Source: Methanobacterium sp. UBA176 (lineage in GTDB: Archaea; Methanobacteriota; Methanobacteria; Methanobacteriales; Methanobacteriaceae). From it: a stretch of DNA of 47,539 nt. The notes below the pieces were generated by a model, which saw nothing but the letters and a program-made list of their open reading frames with translations, did not search any database and was not told the origin of the DNA. This document shows, in pieces, positions 16,637-25,102 of this stretch (position 1 is its first letter; the number at the start of each line of letters is the position of its first letter). Made by a program: the position numbers and the translations under genes. The DNA is taken from assembly GCA_002505765.1 (NCBI GenBank), contig DAVZ01000067.1, positions 1 through 47,539 on the forward strand. Reading direction: 5' to 3'.

Positions 16637-17377
16637 ATGAATTTGGATAGGATGCTTCCATTTGGAGGTAAAAGTATCATTCCTGATACTAGAAGAATCA
16701 GCGATATGAAAGACGTTATCTATGATAAAGAATGGTTAAAAAACGTTTCGGATGCTGATCTTTACTATATGTATAGAGATCTTGCTACCTGTAAAGAAGA
16801 TCAGGTTTTGATAAATAAAAACTGTCTTCGTTATGACATTACAATTATCCCACCATTTAATTTAGGCAATGAACTGGTTAAAACTGCTGGACATTACCAT
16901 CCTGTAATAGAAGGCACTGAACATACTTATCCTGAAGTTTACGAAGTTCTGGAAGGGGAAGCACATTACCTCATACAAAAGCTTGAAGGAGACAAAGTTA
17001 CTGACGTGGTATTCATTGAAGCAAAAAAAGGCGATAAAATAATTATTCCACCTAACTACGGGCATGTAACTATTAATCCATCTGATAAAGAATTAAAGAT
17101 GGCTAATTGGGTTTCCAATGATTTTTCATCCATTTATGAACCCTATAAAAATTACAGAGGCGCAGCCTATTTTGAGCTTAAAAATGGAGAAATAATCCCC
17201 AACACCAATTATGGAGAGATTCCAGAGATGAACTATCTAAAACCCATAAATATTGCTGAATTAGGATTCAACAGGGATGAGGATATGTATAATTTAATTA
17301 AAGAAGTTGAAAATCTTCATTTCCTTAATAAACCCCATGAATATGTTTGGTTATGGGAACTGGTATTGGACATATAA
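16637..17377 (+). CDS. pgi: Glucose-6-phosphate isomerase, cupin type
   Basis: Archaeal cupin phosphoglucose isomerase of 246 residues, unrelated in fold to bacterial Pgi. The cupin motif GHYHPVIEGTEHTYPEVYEV supplies His86, His88 and Glu95 as metal ligands, with His143 in IIPPNYGHVTINP as the fourth. It interconverts glucose-6-phosphate and fructose-6-phosphate in glycolysis and gluconeogenesis. It is longer than the roughly 190-residue Pyrococcus enzyme, with additional N- and C-terminal segments. ATG follows AGAGGATTAAC. It converges with the PfkB-type kinase gene, suggesting a small sugar-metabolism locus. Confidence 0.9.
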   Translation: MNLDRMLPFGGKSIIPDTRRISDMKDVIYDKEWLKNVSDADLYYMYRDLATCKEDQVLINKNCLRYDITIIPPFNLGNELVKTAGHYHPVIEGTEHTYPEVYEVLEGEAHYLIQKLEGDKVTDVVFIEAKKGDKIIIPPNYGHVTINPSDKELKMANWVSNDFSSIYEPYKNYRGAAYFELKNGEIIPNTNYGEIPEMNYLKPINIAELGFNRDEDMYNLIKEVENLHFLNKPHEYVWLWELVLDI

Positions 17378-17388
17378 AAAAATTAAAA

Positions 17389-18264
17389 TTAAAGTTTATA
17401 ATTTATTTCTGATAATAGGGGAGTATTTAAAGGGCCAAATTTTTGAACGCAGTATGAAGCTACAATATTAGCAAAGTCCAGACACTCCAATAATTCTTTT
17501 CCTTTAAGATATGCTGCAATAAATCCTGCTGCAAAAGAATCACCGGCTCCAGTGGTATCATACACTTTTACTTTTCTTGCCGGTGAATGTATGGTGGTAT
17601 TTTGATTATACAAATTAGCCCCATTTCCTCCACAGGTTACAACTACCATTCCTACCCCTAAATCAAGCAGTAATGAAGCTCCTTTCTTAATATTCGCGCC
17701 TGTTAAGATATTTATCTCTTTTTTATTTAAAAATAAAATATCGGTCCTTTTAATTATTTTTTCCAGTTTTTTGGTCTTAAATGATGAAAGAATTGGCCCT
17801 GGGTTGAATGATAAAAAATTAGTGTGTTTAGATGCTTCACTAACCACTTTTTTGTACATCTGGGTTACATGAAGAATTTTAGAGTTTTTTATGTATTCAA
17901 TGTCTTCTTTTTCCAGCTTAAATTTCTTATTGGCTCCAATATAAGTGTACATGGATCTTTCTCCATCTGGTTCAACTGCAATAAATGTCATACCTGTCTT
18001 TTCATTGGTTCTGCAAAGTCTTTTTGTGTCAACCCCCTCTTTTATAAATTCTTTAAGGGCCAATCTTCCAAAATAGTCATTACCGGTTCTTGCTATGATA
18101 CCTGTGTCTATGTTTAATCGAGATAATCCAATTGTAAAATTAGATGCTGAACCTCCAGTGGATAAATAAAGTTCTTTTATATCCACTTCATCATCAGGTC
18201 TAACAAATCTGGGTACTTTCTTAATAAAATCAATGTTACATGCTCCAAGACCTACAACTTCCAC
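17389..18264 (-). CDS. PfkB/ribokinase-family carbohydrate or nucleoside kinase
   Basis: A 291-residue kinase. The N-terminal signature is GGSASNFTIGLSRL and the C-terminal ATP/anion-hole signature is DTTGAGDSFAAGF, whose Asp is the catalytic base. In between, FLNKKEINILTG and VVTCGGNGA are typical of the family. Archaeal members include nucleoside kinases and sugar kinases, and the motifs do not discriminate. It starts at GTG 18264 after GAGTGATTTTTT. It converges with the cupin PGI gene and lies about 60 bp from the MinD-like cluster. Confidence 0.86.
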   Translation of the reverse strand: MEVVGLGACNIDFIKKVPRFVRPDDEVDIKELYLSTGGSASNFTIGLSRLNIDTGIIARTGNDYFGRLALKEFIKEGVDTKRLCRTNEKTGMTFIAVEPDGERSMYTYIGANKKFKLEKEDIEYIKNSKILHVTQMYKKVVSEASKHTNFLSFNPGPILSSFKTKKLEKIIKRTDILFLNKKEINILTGANIKKGASLLLDLGVGMVVVTCGGNGANLYNQNTTIHSPARKVKVYDTTGAGDSFAAGFIAAYLKGKELLECLDFANIVASYCVQKFGPLNTPLLSEINYKL

Positions 18265-18326
18265 AAAAAATCACTCTTTAATATTTGAATTTTAAAAAAA
18301 ATATTATTAAAGTACATATAAGAGGA

Positions 18327-19124
18327 TTATTCTGGCGATATACCGATAAATTTCCGTAATCTTTGTATGATACCCTCTTTATCCGGCTCAATAGGTTCGT
18401 ATGTCTCTCCAAGCAGATGGGCAGTGAGGAGCATTAAAGCATTGCTTGTAGGTGATGAAGGATTAACTTCCACAACTGATTTTCCAAGAGCCATTGATCT
18501 ATCAATTTCACGGTCGTAGGGTATAATTCCAATCATTGGAATTTCAAGTATTGATTCTATCTCCTTTGCTGAAAGTAAAAATCCGTCTTCATACCACATA
18601 TTCAATACAAACCCAATGATATTAATATTAAGTTCATTGGCAAGAATTCTGATTTTAAGGGCATCAGCCACCGAGGTCATGGTCGAATTTGTAAGTATGA
18701 TCATCTCTGCATTTTCTGGAAGACCTTCAAAAATGTTGGAATTGATTCCAGCGGGCATGTCCATAAGGAAGATATCCCCATATTCCCCAATTTCTTCCAG
18801 TATTTTATCCCATGATATATATTTGGGGTTTATATGCCTCAACGTTTCAAAATGAATTCCGGTTGGTATAACCCTTATCCCGTGTTCTATTTCGTAAACA
18901 CACTCATCTATGGATCTATTTCTGGCAAGAACATCGTGTAATGTTACATCCGGGTTTAGGAGTCCTGTTATAACATCTAAATTAGCCATTACAAGGTCTA
19001 AATCAAGCATTACAATATTTTTGCCAAAAATGGACATCCCAACTCCCAGATTGAAGGTTAGGGTAGTTCTACCTACACCCCCCTTTCCTGAAGCAATAAC
19101 TATAAACTTTGACATGTCTACCAT
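18327..19124 (-). CDS. minD: MinD-like ATPase paralogue with altered P-loop
   Basis: A 265-residue ParA/MinD-family protein. The deviant Walker A motif reads GKGGVGRTT: the signature lysine is kept but the invariant P-loop lysine before Thr-Thr is arginine. The DLDLVMANLD region and the Walker B-like FLMDMPAG are present. The C-terminal GIIQRLRKFIGI could be an amphipathic membrane-targeting helix. ATP turnover may be reduced or lost, so it may act as a partner of the intact MinD encoded upstream. ATG at 19124 and an internal ATG at 19115 are both possible starts. It lies 20 bp after the other minD on the same strand. Confidence 0.88.
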   Translation of the reverse strand: MVDMSKFIVIASGKGGVGRTTLTFNLGVGMSIFGKNIVMLDLDLVMANLDVITGLLNPDVTLHDVLARNRSIDECVYEIEHGIRVIPTGIHFETLRHINPKYISWDKILEEIGEYGDIFLMDMPAGINSNIFEGLPENAEMIILTNSTMTSVADALKIRILANELNINIIGFVLNMWYEDGFLLSAKEIESILEIPMIGIIPYDREIDRSMALGKSVVEVNPSSPTSNALMLLTAHLLGETYEPIEPDKEGIIQRLRKFIGISPE

Positions 19125-19144
19125 TAACCAGAAAAATAATGGGA

Positions 19145-19927
19145 TTATCCTCTTCTTCCAAGCAAACCTTCCACCAGTTTTGAAATAACGCTTTTTTTAT
19201 CAGGTTCTATTGGATGATACTCTTCTCCAATAAGATCTGCACCTAACTGCATTATTGCATTACTTGTAGGAGATTTTGGATTTTTAATAACCAGAGGTTC
19301 ACCAAAAGCAGCCGCTCTGCTTACTTCAGGGTCGTCAGGAACAACAGCAATGACTGGTACTTCTAAAATAGTTTCAATTTCTTTAACAGTTAAAAATGTC
19401 TTGTCATGCTGTTCTCTATTAACCACAACCCCAATTATATCAACGCCCAGTTTATTTGCGATGATCTTTGTCTTTAAAGCATCACTTATTGATGGAACCT
19501 CAGGGGTTGTTATAAGAATCATTTCCTGTGCAGCGGCAATAGCTGCTAACGCATCTTTTTCTAATCCTGCCGGCGCATCTATTAAAAGTATATCTGCATT
19601 TTTAACGATAGTCTCCAGAACTCCTTCTAATCTATCTAACCTTATTTTTCGCAGCCCTTCAAGGGAGATACCTGCAGGAATAACCTTCACCCCACCAGGA
19701 CCTTCATATATAGCATCTTCAACGGAAGCTTCTCCAGATAGAACATCGTGTAATGTTACAGATTTTCCCTCCATTCCTAAAATAAGTTCTAAATTAGCCA
19801 TTGCAACATCAGCATCCAGAACTATTGTTTCTTCTCCGTATGTGGATAAAGAAACTCCTAAATTTGCGGTTATTGTTGTTTTCCCGACTCCACCTTTACC
19901 TGAGGCAACGGTTATTACTCTTGTCAT
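19145..19927 (-). CDS. minD: MinD-like septum/positioning ATPase
   Basis: A 260-residue MinD/ParA-family ATPase with an intact deviant Walker A motif (GKGGVGKTT), switch region VLDADVAMANLEL and Walker B-like LLIDAPAG. The C-terminal SVISKLVEGLLGRR is amphipathic and could target the membrane. Archaeal MinD proteins position cellular machinery such as chemosensory arrays and archaella in haloarchaea; their role in methanogen division is not established. A strong AGGAGGAGGT precedes the ATG at 19927. It lies between the DUF2226 gene and the second minD. With sepF next upstream, the cluster reads as a cell-surface or division-positioning operon. Confidence 0.92.
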   Translation of the reverse strand: MTRVITVASGKGGVGKTTITANLGVSLSTYGEETIVLDADVAMANLELILGMEGKSVTLHDVLSGEASVEDAIYEGPGGVKVIPAGISLEGLRKIRLDRLEGVLETIVKNADILLIDAPAGLEKDALAAIAAAQEMILITTPEVPSISDALKTKIIANKLGVDIIGVVVNREQHDKTFLTVKEIETILEVPVIAVVPDDPEVSRAAAFGEPLVIKNPKSPTSNAIMQLGADLIGEEYHPIEPDKKSVISKLVEGLLGRRG

Positions 19928-19940
19928 TCAATACCTCCTC

Positions 19941-21119
19941 CTAGCTAAACTCTACATTAATTTCAAAATTGTCTACTATTTCTGGATATCCCCTAAAGCT
20001 TTTTCTAATTTCGATTTCGGTTAAATTAATTATCTGGATTTTTAAGTTATCAGTATCCTTAGAATCACCCATAATACGTGATAATATACCCTTTGATTCA
20101 TATTCAGTGATAATGTTTATAGTTCCTAAAAGTTCAGCACTATTGTCTAAAAATACAATGACTTCGGCTCCTTTTATTTTAGGAATACCAAGAATTGACT
20201 TTTTAATTTTATTCATAAGGGTTAATTCTATTTTTTCAACATCTTCTGCACTTAATGATCCTCCTTTATAGGATTCTAAAAGGTTCTCAACCTCTTCTTC
20301 GTGCACATCTTTTAGACCGTATTTTTTCATTATTTCGGAACGGTCAATGCTTTCAGATTCAGCGCCTGGTCCTTTAAATTCAATATCCTCAGAAAGAGAG
20401 TTTTCTTCATTTAAGGTATCTTCTGAAATGTTAACTTTAGGAGTTTTTCCCACTGGGGCGGTATCAATTTTTTCTTCAATTACAGGGATTTTTCCCTCTT
20501 CTTCGTCAATAACAGGAGTTTCTGAGGATTCTTTTTCGATAATATCTTCAGAAACTTCAGATCCTTCATTGGGTTTATTTACTTCAGCTTCTACTGGAGT
20601 TTCTATAGTTTCTTCTTTCTTTTCACCTGGTTCTTTATTTTTAATCTCTGTAGATTTAACTTCATTTATAACGTCTTTAATGGATTTACTGGTTTCTATT
20701 TTATCTTCAGACTTAACTTCTGGCTCATCTTTAATTGGTTTAGTTTCTACTTCAGGAGGTTTGGATTTTACTATATCTTGCCGTATATCATCGGCTTTTG
20801 AGTTTAAATTAATTAAATATGGTTTGTTAACGTTCATAAGGTAGTCTAATTGAGATTCTTTCAAATCAAAAACTTCAATTAATGCATTGGCATCATCAGT
20901 TATATTTCTAATTTTTTCGATGGCTTCAATCTTGGAATATCTATCAAAAGATGCTCCAACTTGATTTCCATTTTTAAAAAGGATGTGCCCCTCAAGAGAT
21001 CCAGAAGTTACTCTTATAAAACCGTTACATTTATCTGATTTTAATTTTCCTAAAAGTTCATTGAAATCAAGTTGATCGGCATAGGACATCATAGAAGGTC
21101 TTGTAATTGGCAACTCCAT
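19941..21119 (-). CDS. DUF2226-type protein with acidic linker
   Basis: About 392 residues in three parts. The N-terminal globular domain (GFIRVTSGSLEGHILFKNGNQVGASF, residues about 25-60) looks like the small beta domain seen in PATAN/DUF4388-type regulators. A long low-complexity linker rich in Glu, Lys, Ser and Pro follows, then a C-terminal alpha/beta domain (AEVIVFLDNSAELLGTINII). I assign it to DUF2226, seen in Methanobacteriales, with moderate confidence. The ATG at 21119 is preferred over an upstream TTG at 21164 because AGAGGGG sits seven bases before it. It is flanked by minD and sepF, which suggests an adaptor in the same machinery. Confidence 0.72.
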   Translation of the reverse strand: MELPITRPSMMSYADQLDFNELLGKLKSDKCNGFIRVTSGSLEGHILFKNGNQVGASFDRYSKIEAIEKIRNITDDANALIEVFDLKESQLDYLMNVNKPYLINLNSKADDIRQDIVKSKPPEVETKPIKDEPEVKSEDKIETSKSIKDVINEVKSTEIKNKEPGEKKEETIETPVEAEVNKPNEGSEVSEDIIEKESSETPVIDEEEGKIPVIEEKIDTAPVGKTPKVNISEDTLNEENSLSEDIEFKGPGAESESIDRSEIMKKYGLKDVHEEEVENLLESYKGGSLSAEDVEKIELTLMNKIKKSILGIPKIKGAEVIVFLDNSAELLGTINIITEYESKGILSRIMGDSKDTDNLKIQIINLTEIEIRKSFRGYPEIVDNFEINVEFS

Positions 21120-21194
21120 TTTTTTCCCCTCTGATTTATAACCCTGGATTTCTATTATTTCCAAACTATATATAATCCTTTTGAAATTTAAATT

Positions 21195-21548
21195 TTATTT
21201 TCTTACAAGTTTGATTTCAGGCGGAGTAATAATAACCACATTTTTACCGCTTTTACATAATAATATTGCTTCTCCACCTACAGTTTCCCTGAAATTCTTT
21301 AATTTTTCCCCAACCATCATAAATTCGTCCGGATTATCGTCTATATAACCCATATCTATTATAATTGGGTTTTTTTCTTCAGTGATTTGATTTAATGCAT
21401 CATCTATATCATGAATGCCCTGAGCCTTCATCAGGATTATTTCATAGAAAGAATGTTCAGGAACAATTATTGTTTCTTTTTCTTCTTCCTCTTCTGTTTC
21501 TTTTTCTAATCCTAAATTCTTCTTAATATAATCCACGACGTCCTTCAT
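21195..21548 (-). CDS. sepF: Archaeal SepF, FtsZ membrane anchor
   Basis: A 117-residue protein. An amphipathic N-terminal helix (MKDVVDYIKKNLGL) serves as membrane anchor, followed by a Glu-rich linker. The SepF core has strands and helices ending in GGEAILLCKSGKNVVIITPP, with PIIIDMGYIDD in the middle. Archaeal SepF binds FtsZ and tethers the division ring to the membrane in Haloferax and Methanobrevibacter. The length and three-part layout fit. ATG follows AGAGGAATTTAG. It is the head of the sepF-DUF2226-minD-minD run, although 40-75 bp gaps leave room for internal promoters. Confidence 0.88.
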   Translation of the reverse strand: MKDVVDYIKKNLGLEKETEEEEEKETIIVPEHSFYEIILMKAQGIHDIDDALNQITEEKNPIIIDMGYIDDNPDEFMMVGEKLKNFRETVGGEAILLCKSGKNVVIITPPEIKLVRK

Positions 21549-21588
21549 CTAAATTCCTCTATTTTTTGAGTAATCCCCTTTAATAATA

Positions 21589-22644
21589 TTATTTTACTAA
21601 TTCAACATGATGGATAATTGCATCAAGTAATCTTGTTGATCCCCCATTTTTAATGTCTACTGCTGGCATATTGTATTTTTCCTCAAACTTCAATATATCA
21701 TTTTTGTTTTGGACATTTCTCATATTTAGTGAAATACCAACAACTTTTGTTGGTTCTACTGATTCAATAGCCTTAATTTCCTCTTCTATTCCTCGAGGCT
21801 CCCTGAAAGGATGGTTAGGCCTATGACATACTACAGTAGCATCAGGCATTGATCCTATAAGTATTGCCGCCGATAAACCACGGGGATGTGGATTTCCCTT
21901 TTCAGTTAGGCTTGATTGGCCTTCAACAAAGATCATATCAGGATTTTTTTCTTCTTCCAGTTTTTTCATAGCACCCATAATTGCAGCAGCTACATCCATA
22001 ACAGAAAGACTTCCAGCTCTAAAATTCATATCAACTGCACCTTCAATTCCCATTTCATCAGTTGAAATTACTGCTACCTTTAAACCTTTTTTTTGAGCTT
22101 CTTCTCCAAGTGTTCTGGTGGTGGTTCGTTTACCGCACTCTTGAGAAGTTCCTCCAACAAAAATAACAGGTGCTTTGGGTTTGTAATTAATTTTAGGTAG
22201 TATTTCTGTGCAATGGGAAGGAGCCAATCCAAATATATCTTTAATAACGTCTAAACGCGGACTTATTTCCTTTATAATCAATTTTTTTGACTCGGCAAAT
22301 GTTACAAGGGCTTTATTTTCATCTAAAGAAAGAGATCTAAATGATGTAATAACGTTCTTATAATTATCAATAGCTTCCACAGCATATTTTAGTGCAGTAC
22401 CTTCTGCTCCAATGGGAAGCATTATAGCGACACTTCTGGCGTCACTATTTTTAATTACTTCATTTAAACTTGAGGATATTGTTTTATTACAAAATTCCAT
22501 GCCTTGTTTTTTTGGATTATCATCAACAAAACCAACAGCTTCGATTCCTTCAAAATTAGCGAATTTTTCGCCTCCACCACCGCATCCGACAATGATAAAA
22601 GGGTTAAGCATTTGAAGTTCTTTTACGGAAGTTACATCATACAA
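21589..22644 (-). CDS. DUF1611 family protein with P-loop domain
   Basis: A 351-residue two-domain protein. The N-terminal part is Rossmann-like (FIIVGCGGGGEKF, then VGFVDDNPKK). The C-terminal part begins with a P-loop-like FVGGTSQECGKRTTTRTLG and continues with VISTDEMGIEG, FVEGQSSLTEKGNPHPRG and VVCHRPNHPFREPRG. This is the DUF1611 fold, related to dethiobiotin-synthetase-type P-loop enzymes. Bacterial members include an acyltransferase acting on D-glutamate. The archaeal substrate is unknown. It starts at TTG 22644 after GGAGTGAT. It lies 40 bp upstream of sepF on the same strand and is divergent from the roadblock gene. Confidence 0.75.
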   Translation of the reverse strand: MYDVTSVKELQMLNPFIIVGCGGGGEKFANFEGIEAVGFVDDNPKKQGMEFCNKTISSSLNEVIKNSDARSVAIMLPIGAEGTALKYAVEAIDNYKNVITSFRSLSLDENKALVTFAESKKLIIKEISPRLDVIKDIFGLAPSHCTEILPKINYKPKAPVIFVGGTSQECGKRTTTRTLGEEAQKKGLKVAVISTDEMGIEGAVDMNFRAGSLSVMDVAAAIMGAMKKLEEEKNPDMIFVEGQSSLTEKGNPHPRGLSAAILIGSMPDATVVCHRPNHPFREPRGIEEEIKAIESVEPTKVVGISLNMRNVQNKNDILKFEEKYNMPAVDIKNGGSTRLLDAIIHHVELVK

Positions 22645-22780
22645 ATAATCACTCCATTAGTATTCAGTAAGATAAATTGAGAACTTACATTACCTATTTA
22701 TTTTATAAATGTTATACCAAGATATATACTTTAAGATATATTCTTGAGGTACTTTAATATCCAAAATGTGGAGGCGTAGT

Positions 22781-23128
22781 ATGATAGAGAGAATACTTAA
22801 AGATTTGGGAAGGATCAACGGAGTAAATGGGTCTCTTGTAGTGGGAAAAGATGGACTTATTATTGAATCAGAAGTTCCTGGAGATATTGATTCAGAACTT
22901 GTTGCTGCAATGTCTTCAGCAGTTTTCGGTACTGCAGAGAGATCAGCTGAAGAGATGAAACATGAACCGCTACAACAGGTCATGATTGAAGGAAATAAAG
23001 GTAAAACACTAATGATTGATGCAGGGGAAGGTATTCTTGTAGTGATTACGGATATCGATATAAACCTCGGATTGATAAGAATAGAAATGAGAAGAAGTGC
23101 AGAACGCGTAGTTGATTTCCTTACCTAA
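22781..23128 (+). CDS. Roadblock/LC7 domain protein
   Basis: A 115-residue single-domain protein of the roadblock/LC7 fold (LGRINGVNGSLVVGKDGLIIESE, then GILVVITDIDINLGLIRIEMRRSAERV). Roadblock proteins dimerise and regulate small Ras-like GTPases such as MglA. No such GTPase is encoded in the window. The chosen ATG at 22781 has GGAGGCG six bases upstream. An in-frame ATG at 22766 would place that site inside the gene and is rejected. A second roadblock domain, fused to other parts, is encoded at 32936-34204. Confidence 0.85.
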   Translation: MIERILKDLGRINGVNGSLVVGKDGLIIESEVPGDIDSELVAAMSSAVFGTAERSAEEMKHEPLQQVMIEGNKGKTLMIDAGEGILVVITDIDINLGLIRIEMRRSAERVVDFLT

Positions 23129-23229
23129 AAAATTTTATATCTTATCTTACAGATATGTACAACGGTAATTCATGAATTTCAATTAATTTAAGATAAATTA
23201 GTTGATATTCATTTGTATCGGTGATAGTA

Positions 23230-24195
23230 TTGAGAAAACCTTATGTTATTTTGATTGGAAGTGCTTCAGGTATCGGAAAATCAACTATAGCCTCAGAACT
23301 GGCAAAAATGCTGGGAATTAAACATTTAATAGAAACAGATTTTATAAGGGAAATAGTCAGGGGAATAATAGGTCCAGAGTACGCTCCAGCACTTCATAAA
23401 TCTTCTTTTGATGCATATGTTACTATAAGGGATAAAGATAGGTATAAAGGTAATGGTAAAAGTTTAATCAGCGCGGGATTTGAAGAACATGCATCTTTTG
23501 TTATTCCGGCAATTGAAAAGGTTATTCAAAGAGCAGTGGCCGATTTTGATGATATTGTAATAGAGGGAGTACACCTTGTCCCTGGTCTTATAGATATTGA
23601 ACAATTTAAAGACGATGCAGCCCTCTATTTCTTCGTACTTACGGCGGATGAAGAGATTCATAAAGAAAGATTTGTTAAAAGAGCAATGAAAATAAAACGC
23701 GGCGGTAAGCATCTGGAGTATTTCAAAGAAAACAGAACAATAAACGACGTTTTGGTAAATCAGGGAAAAGAACACGGCGTAAGCGTAATTAATAATTTAG
23801 ATATTGATAATACAGTTAAAAGAATGCTCACCGAAATAAGGGAAATATGTAGCACTGTTATCCTCAATAATCCAGTTGAAGAGATTGGCTCTGTAATGGA
23901 TACTATATTAAGACATGGGGGGAAAATGGCCGATATTTCTTACTTTTTACGCGGTTTTAGGGAACCAGTTAAAAGAAAGGTTGATATAGCTGATCCTGTA
24001 GAGGTGCAACGCTTTTTGAATTCTATTAAAAATAATCCAGAGCGAAAAAACGATCTGGAAAGACTCTATGAATTATCAGACAATATACACAGTCATAAAA
24101 TTTGTGCACCAGATAAGGATAGTCTGAAACTTATTTTAGAAGAATTGAATGGAAAAGGTTTTGTATTAAAAAACTCAGATAATATACTAAATTAG
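23230..24195 (+). CDS. pgk2: 2-phosphoglycerate kinase
   Basis: About 321 residues. The N-terminal P-loop is IGSASGIGKSTIA, followed by ETDFIREIVRGIIGPEYAPALHKSSFDA, a block specific to archaeal 2-phosphoglycerate kinase. It phosphorylates 2-phosphoglycerate to 2,3-bisphosphoglycerate, the first step towards cyclic 2,3-diphosphoglycerate, an abundant stabilising solute in Methanobacteriales. The C-terminal segment is basic and partly helical. TTG 23230 is preferred as start because GGTGAT lies four bases before it. The GTG at 23221 would be inside that site. The cyclising synthetase is not in the window. The ZPR1 gene follows 53 bp later. Confidence 0.88.
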   Translation: MRKPYVILIGSASGIGKSTIASELAKMLGIKHLIETDFIREIVRGIIGPEYAPALHKSSFDAYVTIRDKDRYKGNGKSLISAGFEEHASFVIPAIEKVIQRAVADFDDIVIEGVHLVPGLIDIEQFKDDAALYFFVLTADEEIHKERFVKRAMKIKRGGKHLEYFKENRTINDVLVNQGKEHGVSVINNLDIDNTVKRMLTEIREICSTVILNNPVEEIGSVMDTILRHGGKMADISYFLRGFREPVKRKVDIADPVEVQRFLNSIKNNPERKNDLERLYELSDNIHSHKICAPDKDSLKLILEELNGKGFVLKNSDNILN

Positions 24196-24248
24196 TATTA
24201 TTTTTTCTAAATTTTATTTCTAGCTTTAAAATTAAGGAGTTATTCAAG

Positions 24249-24815
24249 TTGTCAAAAATGAAAGGAGATTGTCCAGTTTGCCAATCAGAAGGTTCTGTGG
24301 AATTCGAATCTAAAACCGAGAAGATACCTTATTTCGGCGAAATAATGGAATCGACAATTTATTGTTTTAAATGTGGATATAAACATTCGGATATGATATG
24401 CCTTGAACAAAAAGAACCTGTAAAATATTCTATCTGGATGGATAAGGCCAATTTAAGTGCTAGAGTTGTAAGATCACAGACTGCTACAGTGAGCATACCC
24501 AAATTGGGTCTGAAAGTCGAACCCGGACCTAAATCTCAGGGATATGTATCCAATATTGAAGGGATAATTAACAGGTTTGAAGATGCAGTTAGAACTGCTT
24601 TAAAATTTGTAGAAGATGATGAATCAAAAAATAAAGCCTTAAATATACTGGAAAGTTTAGAAAAAATTAAAGATGGGAAAATGGTAGTTGAATTAATAAT
24701 TGAAGACCCATTTGGACACAGCACCATAATTCATGAGGATGCTTCTAAAAGGAAACTTACTCAGGATGAAATAAAGCATTTAAAGACAGGTTTTGTCATC
24801 TACGAAAATGAATAA
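24249..24815 (+). CDS. ZPR1-type zinc finger protein
   Basis: A 188-residue archaeal ZPR1 homologue. The four-cysteine zinc ribbon is made from Cys8, Cys11, Cys39 and Cys42 (GDCPVCQSEG and IYCFKCGYK). A beta-rich ZPR1 domain follows, with SARVVRSQTATVSIPKLGLKVEPGP, PFGHS and the DEIKHLKTGFVIYE ending. Eukaryotic ZPR1 is a chaperone for translation factor eEF1A. The archaeal role may be similar but is untested. It starts at TTG 24249, nine bases after AAGGAG. The ATG at 24258 would be too far from that site. It is probably co-transcribed with the kinase upstream. Confidence 0.88.
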   Translation: MSKMKGDCPVCQSEGSVEFESKTEKIPYFGEIMESTIYCFKCGYKHSDMICLEQKEPVKYSIWMDKANLSARVVRSQTATVSIPKLGLKVEPGPKSQGYVSNIEGIINRFEDAVRTALKFVEDDESKNKALNILESLEKIKDGKMVVELIIEDPFGHSTIIHEDASKRKLTQDEIKHLKTGFVIYENE

Positions 24816-25102
24816 AAAGGTTTTTTTCATGTTAGGTATTTTAGTTTCTTACTGTTGGATTATTTGCAATTTGTTTATATCTTGGTAAAGATCTTTGTGC
24901 CTTTCCTTAAGGCTACAAGAAAGAAATAAGGTATTTTATAGTGGATAGCATAACTTATTAAACAAATTATTTTAGATAATTCAATAAATCACGTTTGTTT
25001 AAAGCACGGTATGTTAATTATAGAATTTGGAAAGCTTAAAACATTTTTTATTCACTATAAATGCATATTAGCTTTTTTAAATCGTTAAATACTTAGTATC
25101 TA

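Noticed and set aside
19350..20024. 224-residue plus-strand ORF across minD
   Set aside because: Antisense shadow of minD and the end of the DUF2226 gene; Ser/Thr/Ile-rich composition is typical of reading those codons backwards.
20347..20844. 165-residue Ser-rich plus-strand ORF
   Set aside because: Antisense to the low-complexity acidic linker of the DUF2226 protein; the serine repeats come from reversed Glu codons.
22766..22780. Upstream ATG for the roadblock gene
   Set aside because: The GGAGG ribosome binding site lies between this ATG and the one at 22781, so the later start is favoured.
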